Shown here: piece by piece, positions 5,635 through 8,152 of the stretch
Layout: each line of letters begins with the position of its first letter
How positions within the stretch are numbered: position 1 is the first letter of the stretch
Source of the DNA: Acidilobaceae archaeon
Lineage (GTDB): Archaea; Thermoproteota; Thermoprotei_A; Sulfolobales; Acidilobaceae
Length of the DNA stretch: 8,152 nucleotides
Reading direction: 5' to 3'
NCBI GenBank assembly: GCA_026985435.1
Contig: JALSQL010000123.1
Location: 1-8,152 of the forward strand
The notes under the pieces: model-generated
Seen by the model: the letters and a program-made list of their open reading frames with translations, nothing else
The model's database searches: none
Told to the model about the DNA's origin: nothing
Translations under genes and position numbers: made by a program

Positions 5635-6046
5635 CTATCCTCAGGGCCCTCGAGGTGAGGGCCCCCAGGAGCCTCCTCTGGGGGTAGCCTATCACTATCA
5701 GGTCGGGGTCCCCCGCGAGCTCCACCGCCCGCCAGAGGCCCTCCACGGGGTCCCCCTCCATCTTCAGGGTCTCGACCTCCCCGACGCCGAGGCTCTCGGC
5801 TATGGCCCTGGCAGCCTCGAGCAGCGCCCGGGCCCTGGCCCTGAGGCGGGCTAGCACCTCCCTGTAGAGGGGGCTGTCCTCGGGGAGGGGTATACCCGCC
5901 GGGTCCACGGCGTGGTAGACCACAAGCCGGGCCCCCGAGGCGGCCGCGAGCCTGGCGGCGTACTCCACGGTGTAGAGGCCCTCCCTCCTCTCGCTCACCG
6001 CGGCGAGTATGAGCCTATAGCCACGCTCAGCCCCCGCCGGCTGCAC
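5573..6046 (-). CDS. UspA-like (universal stress protein family) protein
   Basis: A 157-aa single-domain Usp-fold protein of normal family length, presumably cytoplasmic. It begins with strand LILAAVS (12-18), has helix EYAARLAAASGARLVVYHAV (28-47), a central MEGDPVEGLWRAVELAGDPDLIVIGYP (96-122), and ends RGAPSSVLVVAPP (139-151), all Usp signatures. The usual nucleotide-binding pattern G-x2-G-x9-G-(S/T) is broken: it reads GYPQRRLLGALTS, with Gln at the second Gly and Leu-Thr at the last Gly-Ser/Thr. ATP binding is therefore doubtful. GTG start at 6046 has GAGGTG 7 nt upstream, inside the preceding 222-aa gene. The two genes overlap by 20 bp and are probably coupled. The 3' end overlaps the opposite phosphoesterase gene by 62 bp. 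Usp proteins often respond to stress or energy state, but the precise role here is unknown. Confidence 0.88.
   Translation of the reverse strand: MQPAGAERGYRLILAAVSERREGLYTVEYAARLAAASGARLVVYHAVDPAGIPLPEDSPLYREVLARLRARARALLEAARAIAESLGVGEVETLKMEGDPVEGLWRAVELAGDPDLIVIGYPQRRLLGALTSRALRIVRGAPSSVLVVAPPAPGRGA
5644..5684 (+). repeat. Two competing hairpins just past the phosphoesterase stop
   Basis: GGGCCCTC (5644-5651) pairs with GAGGGCCC (5657-5664) around a 5-nt loop, 10 nt after the phosphoesterase stop codon. CCCCCAG (5662-5668) pairs with CTGGGGG (5678-5684); the two stems share 5662-5664, so only one can form fully. They could mark the 3' end of the plus-strand mRNA, but no T-run follows and the stretch also codes for the Usp protein on the other strand, so codon choice may be the whole explanation. 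Confidence 0.25.
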
Positions 6047-6695
6047 CCTGGAACACCTCGGGCAGCCTCCGGCCCCTGGGGTACCAGACCACCCCCACCC
6101 CGCCGGTTATCGCGTCCACTATAACGGCGGCCGTCCTGCCGGAGGGCTCCCGGGCCACCACGGCCCAGATGGGCTTGTAGACCAGGAGCCTGCCCCGCCT
6201 CCTAGCCCTCACCACGTGGCCCCCGAGGCTTACCGCCGCGAGCCTCGGGAGCTCCTGGTCCACCAGCCTATCAGCCGTCCTGCCGTCGACGAATAGCTTC
6301 ACCCTATCCCCGGGGCCGGCGTCGTGCCACCTCCACCCGGGCACCCGGTCGGCGAAGGTCGTGTGCCCGTTAAGGCCGTCCACGGCGAGGGCGGCTGTGT
6401 GGGTTGAGAGCCTCCAAAGGGGGAGCGCCCTCACGCTGAACTCGACGGTGTAGAGCCAGTATGGGTAGTAGTAGAGCCTGGCCCCGGCGGGGTCGAGCCT
6501 CCTCCTCCGAAGCCCCAGCAGGGCCCGCGAGGCCTCCGAGAGGGCCCTCTCCACGGCGGCCCCCCTGCCGAGGGTGGGGGCGTCCACGACCCTCACCCTG
6601 GCGGGGGCGTGCTCTAGGACGAGCTTCCTGTCTAGGTAGTCGAGGCGGGCCCTGGCCCTGGGTGTGAGCACCACTCCTACCCACCCTGAACCCAC
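6027..6695 (-). CDS. Hypothetical protein with an internal duplication
   Basis: A 222-aa protein that I do not recognise. It has no signal peptide or clear membrane helix and is rich in Arg. Two copies of one pattern are visible: RLYYYPYW...TAALAVDGLNG (74-110) and RLLVYKPIW...TAAVIVDAITG (169-198). The shared core is R-L, aromatic residues, P-x-W, a short strand, T-A-A-x-x-V-D, and a Gly four residues on; copy one has about nine more residues in the middle. This suggests a pseudo-symmetric beta-rich fold. GTG at 6695 is chosen because a TTTTTA box lies about 25 nt before it, which suits a leaderless message; GTG at codon 8 or 9 is an alternative start. It overlaps the UspA-like gene by 20 bp, so the two are probably made together, but this does not reveal a function. 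The gene is real by its family-like strand pattern and operon fit. Confidence 0.8.
   Translation of the reverse strand: MGSGWVGVVLTPRARARLDYLDRKLVLEHAPARVRVVDAPTLGRGAAVERALSEASRALLGLRRRRLDPAGARLYYYPYWLYTVEFSVRALPLWRLSTHTAALAVDGLNGHTTFADRVPGWRWHDAGPGDRVKLFVDGRTADRLVDQELPRLAAVSLGGHVVRARRRGRLLVYKPIWAVVAREPSGRTAAVIVDAITGGVGVVWYPRGRRLPEVFQGAAGGG
6054..6059 (-). promoter_or_regulatory. Ribosome-binding site that fixes the start of the UspA-like gene
   Basis: GAGGTG lies 7 nt before the GTG at 6046, within the last codons of the 222-aa gene. It has the same core and spacing as the sites of the two ATPase genes in this window, and it supports the overlapping start. Confidence 0.7.
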
Positions 6696-6719
6696 TACTA
6701 CCCTGGAGGAGGGTTGGGG

Positions 6720-6726
6720 TAAAAAC
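6720..6726 (-). promoter_or_regulatory. T-rich box: TATA of the 222-aa gene and/or terminator of the symporter gene
   Basis: The minus strand reads GTTTTTA in the 46-nt gap between the symporter stop (6742) and the GTG at 6695. Its centre is about 28 nt before that GTG, the spacing seen for leaderless archaeal genes. The run of five T residues 16-22 nt past the symporter stop could also end its transcript. No other A/T-rich element is present in the gap except TTTA at 6734-6737. Confidence 0.5.
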
Positions 6727-6741
6727 GTGGGTGTAAAGGGG

Positions 6742-8152
6742 CTAGCCGTGGAGGGCGTCCACGTACTTCTCCACGGTCTCCCTGCTGGGCGGCTTGGTTA
6801 GGAGTGAGACTATGATGAACCAGATGAACCCTATGAAGACCCAGTAGGCCTGGTGTGGCGTGGCGTACTTGGGGTCGAGGAAGAAGGCGTGCGGCGAGCC
6901 CCAGTGGTACTTGGCGTAGAGCCAGCTGAAGGCGCTCAGTGGGAATATCACTATCACGTGGAGCAGCAGGGCCATCTTGCCGGGGCGCCTCCACCATATC
7001 CCGAAGAAGAGCGGCGGCGCCAGCGTCGAGACTAGGACCACGAAGGCTGCGCCGCTCATATCGAGTATCAGGGCTGGGGGCTTGTAGGCTATCGCCATGC
7101 CTACGAGTATGAGTATCGTGGCGGTTATCCTGGCGTAGAGTATCTCCTTCTCGGGGGGCAGCTCGCCGCCGAGTATGTGCTTGGGCCAGTCCCTCGACAC
7201 TATGGTGCTCATGAGGACCGCCCAGCTGGCTATGGTTGGCATCGCTATCGCCAGCGCGCCGGCGGTGAGTATGCCGAGGACCACGTTGCTCCCGACGGCC
7301 TCGGCGACTGCTAGGGTCGAGTAGTCAGCTATGTTCGTGCCCGGCACGTTGTAGGTCTTCGCGAGGGTTGCGAGCACTATTATGCTCCTAACCAGGGGCG
7401 GCCACTCCTCGAACTTCATCGTCTTCCCCTTGAACTCGACCTCGTGGCCCATGAGCTGGTGCGCTATTGGGTGGTAGTCCGCTATGAAGAACACGGCGGC
7501 GCTCCCGATTATGATTAGGGCTATGTAGAAGAGGTTGCCTATGAGCCCCGCCCATACTAGAGTCCACCTGGCGGTCCTCTCGTCTGTGGCGGTGAAGATC
7601 CTCACTATGGCGTAGGGCATTGAGAGGGCCCCGAAGTGCCAGGTGAAGTAGAAGAGTATGGTGCCTATCGCGCCGCTCGCGAAGAGCACGCTCGGGTCGT
7701 AGTTCGCCTTCACGAGGGTCTTGACGAAGAGCTCGTTGTAGGGGCCCGAGTAGAAGAACTTGGGGTTCGCCTGGGTTAGGTCGGCCCAGAGGGCGCTCCA
7801 CCCGCCCACCTTGGCTACGAGGCCCGCGACGACCGCCCAGGCCGCTATCAGCATGATCCACGCCTGGAGGGCGGCGTTCCACGTGGTGGCGATCATGCCC
7901 CCGAACCAGACGTAGACCACGACTATGAGGGTTGAGATCACGAGGCTGGTCAGGTAGCTGAGGTGGGCGATCGCCACCATCGCCAGCGACATCCCGACGA
8001 TCGAGAGCACTATGTAGAGTATGCCGCCCCAGAAGACGGCCAGCGTTAGGAGCACCCTAGACGCCTGGGGGCTCTCGTAGCGGTCCGCGTAGTAGTCGAG
8101 CACGCTGACCGGGGCGTACCTGCGGAGCTGCGCCGCCACGAGGCCGGCGCCT
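6742..8152 (-). CDS. Sodium:solute symporter (SSF) family permease, partial (N-terminus off window)
   Basis: Secondary transporter that imports a small solute with Na+ (or H+). The 469 codons present start in mid-gene: the frame stays open to the edge and reads AGLVAAQLRRYAPVSVLDYYADRY, the SSF segment that normally follows the second membrane helix, so roughly 70-100 residues are missing. The GTG at 8139 is an internal valine and not the start. Counting from that valine, hydrophobic helices lie near 29-54, 60-80, 90-110, 152-168, 193-220, 280-312, 335-352, 357-382, 389-408 and 430-448. The HFGALSMPYAIVRIFTATD stretch (168-186) matches the conserved 'LPH..VRFFT..D' of acetate-type symporters (ActP branch). 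The helix around 300-316 reads MPTIASWAVLMSTIVSRD; relatives such as PutP have Ser-Thr Na+ ligands here. Substrate unknown; organic acid is one guess. A T-rich stretch follows the stop. Confidence 0.92.
   Translation of the reverse strand, partial: GAGLVAAQLRRYAPVSVLDYYADRYESPQASRVLLTLAVFWGGILYIVLSIVGMSLAMVAIAHLSYLTSLVISTLIVVVYVWFGGMIATTWNAALQAWIMLIAAWAVVAGLVAKVGGWSALWADLTQANPKFFYSGPYNELFVKTLVKANYDPSVLFASGAIGTILFYFTWHFGALSMPYAIVRIFTATDERTARWTLVWAGLIGNLFYIALIIIGSAAVFFIADYHPIAHQLMGHEVEFKGKTMKFEEWPPLVRSIIVLATLAKTYNVPGTNIADYSTLAVAEAVGSNVVLGILTAGALAIAMPTIASWAVLMSTIVSRDWPKHILGGELPPEKEILYARITATILILVGMAIAYKPPALILDMSGAAFVVLVSTLAPPLFFGIWWRRPGKMALLLHVIVIFPLSAFSWLYAKYHWGSPHAFFLDPKYATPHQAYWVFIGFIWFIIVSLLTKPPSRETVEKYVDALHG

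Noticed and set aside
8139..8139. GTG at 8139 as the start of the symporter gene
   Set aside because: The frame stays open to the window edge and continues the conserved SSF segment upstream, so this is an internal valine.
1..8152. CRISPR array, transposon, defence cassette or RNA gene
   Set aside because: No regularly spaced repeats, transposase-like frame, terminal inverted repeats or tRNA-like cloverleaf were seen; gaps between genes are at most 114 nt and coding signals look uniform.

Overview
The window is GC-rich (about two thirds G+C by eye) and reads like a chromosomal segment of a hyperthermophilic crenarchaeote, probably of the Desulfurococcales or a related order. The signs are heavy use of AGG for arginine and ATA for isoleucine, GTG or TTG as the start of nearly every gene, GAGG/GGTG ribosome-binding sites about 7 nt before starts, archaeal TATA-like boxes, very tight gene packing, and a solute-binding protein with an archaeal-type N-terminal membrane anchor and no bacterial lipobox. 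The species cannot be fixed from this sequence.

Left part (1-4746, all minus strand): a complete Opp/Dpp-type ABC importer operon, apart from its last gene, which runs off the left edge. In transcription order it encodes the extracellular binding protein (4746-3139), permease B (3029-2016), permease C (2010-1126), ATPase D (1118-150) and ATPase F (142-<1). The last four genes are separated by 5-7 nt and are probably translationally coupled. The 109-nt gap after the binding-protein gene holds a strong GC hairpin and a TTTTAT box. It could set a higher level for the binding protein than for the membrane parts. The substrate may be peptides or oligosaccharides, because both are known for this family in archaea.

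Middle (4747-6695): a short divergent promoter region separates the importer from a plus-strand calcineurin-like metallophosphoesterase (4861-5634). That gene overlaps by 62 bp, tail to tail, a minus-strand UspA-like gene (6046-5573). The UspA-like gene itself overlaps by 20 bp the end of an unrecognised 222-aa gene (6695-6027) that carries an internal duplication.

Right part (6742-8152, minus strand): a sodium:solute symporter (SSF) family permease, truncated at its N-terminus by the window edge. A T-rich stretch after its stop may serve both as its terminator and as the TATA box of the 222-aa gene.

Overall this is a nutrient-uptake and housekeeping neighbourhood. I find no mobile element, CRISPR array, RNA gene or defence system. 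The points most worth a second look are the 31-bp perfect repeat at the two ATPase gene junctions, the duplicated fold of the 222-aa protein, and the hairpin/G-tract element between the binding protein and permease genes.
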